This document shows, one piece after another, positions 5,858 to 6,556 of a DNA stretch of 6,556 nucleotides; within the stretch, counting starts at the first letter, position 1; each line of letters begins with the position of its first letter. The position numbers and the translations under genes are program-made. Under the pieces are notes generated by a model. That model worked only from the letters and a program-made list of their open reading frames with translations. It made no database searches and had not been told where the DNA came from. This stretch comes from Chloroflexota bacterium (GTDB lineage Bacteria; Chloroflexota; Anaerolineae; Aggregatilineales; UBA2796), in contig RFIM01000164.1 of NCBI GenBank assembly GCA_003695215.1, positions 1-6,556 on the forward strand, written 5' to 3'.

Positions 5858-6322
5858 ATGCCAATTCGTGTAGATATCGTCACGCAAGAAGGCCCGCTCT
5901 TCAGCGAACCCTACGCCGACGCCGTGATCCTGCCAGGCTCTGAAGGCGAGATGGGCATCTTGCCAGGCCACGCCGCCCTCTTGGCCACGCTCGGCTTCGG
6001 CGAGCTGCGCGTGCGCAAAGGCAACGCTGAAGAAAGCTTCATCATCTATGGCGGCGTCGTTGAAGTGCGCCCAGAGCGCGTGATCGTCCTGGCCGATACG
6101 GCTGAATCCACCTACGAGCTGGATATCAAGAAGGCCCAGGAAGCCCGCGCCGCCGCTGAACGCGTCATGAAAGAAGGCCTCCCGCCCGATAAAACCGCCG
6201 CCATCCTGCAGGAGCTGCGCCGCGCCAACTTGCAGGAGAACATCATGCGCCGCGTGCGCAACCGACCGCCAACTGTGCGCATCCGCGAATCCGCCAACGG
6301 CGAAAACAAGCCCGAGCCATAG
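5858..6322 (+). CDS. atpC: F-type ATP synthase, epsilon subunit
   Basis: Epsilon subunit, which binds the foot of gamma next to the c-ring. Its C-terminal helices can extend into the head and inhibit ATP hydrolysis. The N-terminal beta-sandwich (about 1-85) shows the family signatures EGPLFSEPYADAVILPGSEG and GEMGILPGHAALLATL, then GGVVEVRPERVIVLAD. The helical hairpin (about 87-135) begins with LDIKKA (88-93). This resembles the I/L-D-x-x-R-A motif linked to ATP binding in epsilon of thermophilic Bacillus PS3, with Lys in place of Arg. At 154 residues it is slightly longer than the usual 130-140, ending in a polar tail from about 137. The ATG is preceded by AAAGGA (5846-5851) at six bases. 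It is the last gene of the unit, 57 bases after atpD. Confidence 0.96.
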   Translation: MPIRVDIVTQEGPLFSEPYADAVILPGSEGEMGILPGHAALLATLGFGELRVRKGNAEESFIIYGGVVEVRPERVIVLADTAESTYELDIKKAQEARAAAERVMKEGLPPDKTAAILQELRRANLQENIMRRVRNRPPTVRIRESANGENKPEP

Positions 6323-6349
6323 CTCAAGGCAGACGCGCACCGACAATTC

Positions 6350-6385
6350 TGTTCTCCTTTCCCTGCCCTTTGGGAAAGGAGAACA
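6350..6385. terminator. Stem-loop terminator between convergent genes
   Basis: GTTCTCCTTTCCC (6351-6363) and GGGAAAGGAGAAC (6372-6384) are perfectly complementary, and the outer T6350-A6385 pair makes 14 bp around an eight-base loop. It lies 27 bases after the atpC stop and 25 bases beyond the stop of the convergent - strand gene, so it could end transcription from both sides. There is no T-tract on either strand, so it departs from the classical intrinsic terminator and may work with Rho or as a 3'-end stabiliser. Confidence 0.7.
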
Positions 6386-6410
6386 AGCCGCCTTCGCCCT
6401 GACCGTCAGC

Positions 6411-6556
6411 TCATATCAATTTGCCTTGCTTTTGCTCTTCCCGCTCTTGCGCGGCCCGCACCACGATGTGCAGCCAGCTGCTGACCAACGCGTTGTACCA
6501 AAAGCCGAGCTCGGCCCATCCCTTGCGCTCGCAAATGCTATAGAGCCGATAGGCCA
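6411..6556 (-). CDS. C-terminal fragment of an unidentified protein (possibly DUF1156-like DNA methylase tail)
   Basis: On the - strand one frame is open from the right edge (first full codon at 6556-end base 6554) to a TGA at 6411-6413, giving 47 residues. The fragment includes LYSICERKGWAELGFWYNAL and a charged tail, REEQKQGKLI. One competing - strand frame meets a stop early. The other, frame 1, stays open until a TGA at about 6418, but it gives a low-complexity Ser/Ala/Lys-rich peptide. The codon pattern and hydrophobic spacing therefore favour the frame reported here. The pattern ERKGWAE..-YN.LV.SW recalls from memory the C-terminus of DUF1156-family putative adenine-specific DNA methylases, but it is too short to be sure and no catalytic motif is in view. 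It converges on atpC and shares the hairpin at 6350-6385. Confidence 0.55.
   Translation of the reverse strand, partial: AYRLYSICERKGWAELGFWYNALVSSWLHIVVRAAQEREEQKQGKLI

Noticed and set aside
5837..6346. A 169-codon - strand frame across atpC that could be read as an antisense gene.
   Set aside because: It covers the whole epsilon gene in antisense, has no family resemblance, and its start overlaps the terminator-proximal region without a ribosome binding site.

Overview
The window is a stretch of bacterial chromosome dominated by one compact, co-directional transcription unit that encodes most of the catalytic F1 sector of an F-type ATP synthase: alpha (atpA), gamma (atpG), beta (atpD) and epsilon (atpC), all on the + strand in the canonical order. 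A long partial gene on the - strand lies upstream and diverges from it. The tail of another - strand gene converges on it downstream. A phylum guess is Chloroflexota (green non-sulfur bacteria, perhaps an Anaerolineae-like lineage). It rests on the flavour of the alpha and gamma sequences (for example KHAWAYR in alpha and ALEAVSASKVRR in gamma) and on the secreted multi-PA14/SH3 protein, a type common in that phylum. This is inference from remembered family patterns, not from a search.

Layout. 1-1554 (-): N-terminal 518 residues of a secreted protein with a signal peptide, three tandem PA14 domains and an SH3b domain; it runs off the left edge. 1555-1841: a divergent intergenic region of 287 bases with a strong ribosome binding site for the left gene, candidate promoters in both directions, a perfect 14-bp palindrome and a 7-bp direct repeat. 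1842-6322 (+): atpA, atpG, atpD and atpC with gaps of 12, 14 and 57 bases; the last gap holds a 12-bp stem-loop. 6350-6385: a perfect 14-bp stem-loop between the convergent genes, the likely transcription end for both. 6411-6556 (-): the last 47 codons of a gene that continues to the right, tentatively like the tail of DUF1156-type putative DNA methylases.

How the genes work together. Alpha and beta form the alpha3beta3 hexamer, gamma is the rotating central stalk, and epsilon sits on the stalk and restrains ATP hydrolysis. The membrane rotor, stator and delta genes (atpB, E, F, H) usually precede atpA, but here that place is taken by an unrelated divergent gene. With its own upstream region and terminal hairpin, this looks like a self-contained F1 unit, and the Fo plus delta genes must be elsewhere in the genome. 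The machine itself looks functional, since all core catalytic motifs are present. It has local deviations: Thr in the beta P-loop, Phe at the adenine-stacking Tyr position, a degenerate DELSEED segment and an Ala-rich C-terminal extension on gamma. I saw no mobile element, CRISPR array, tRNA or rRNA.
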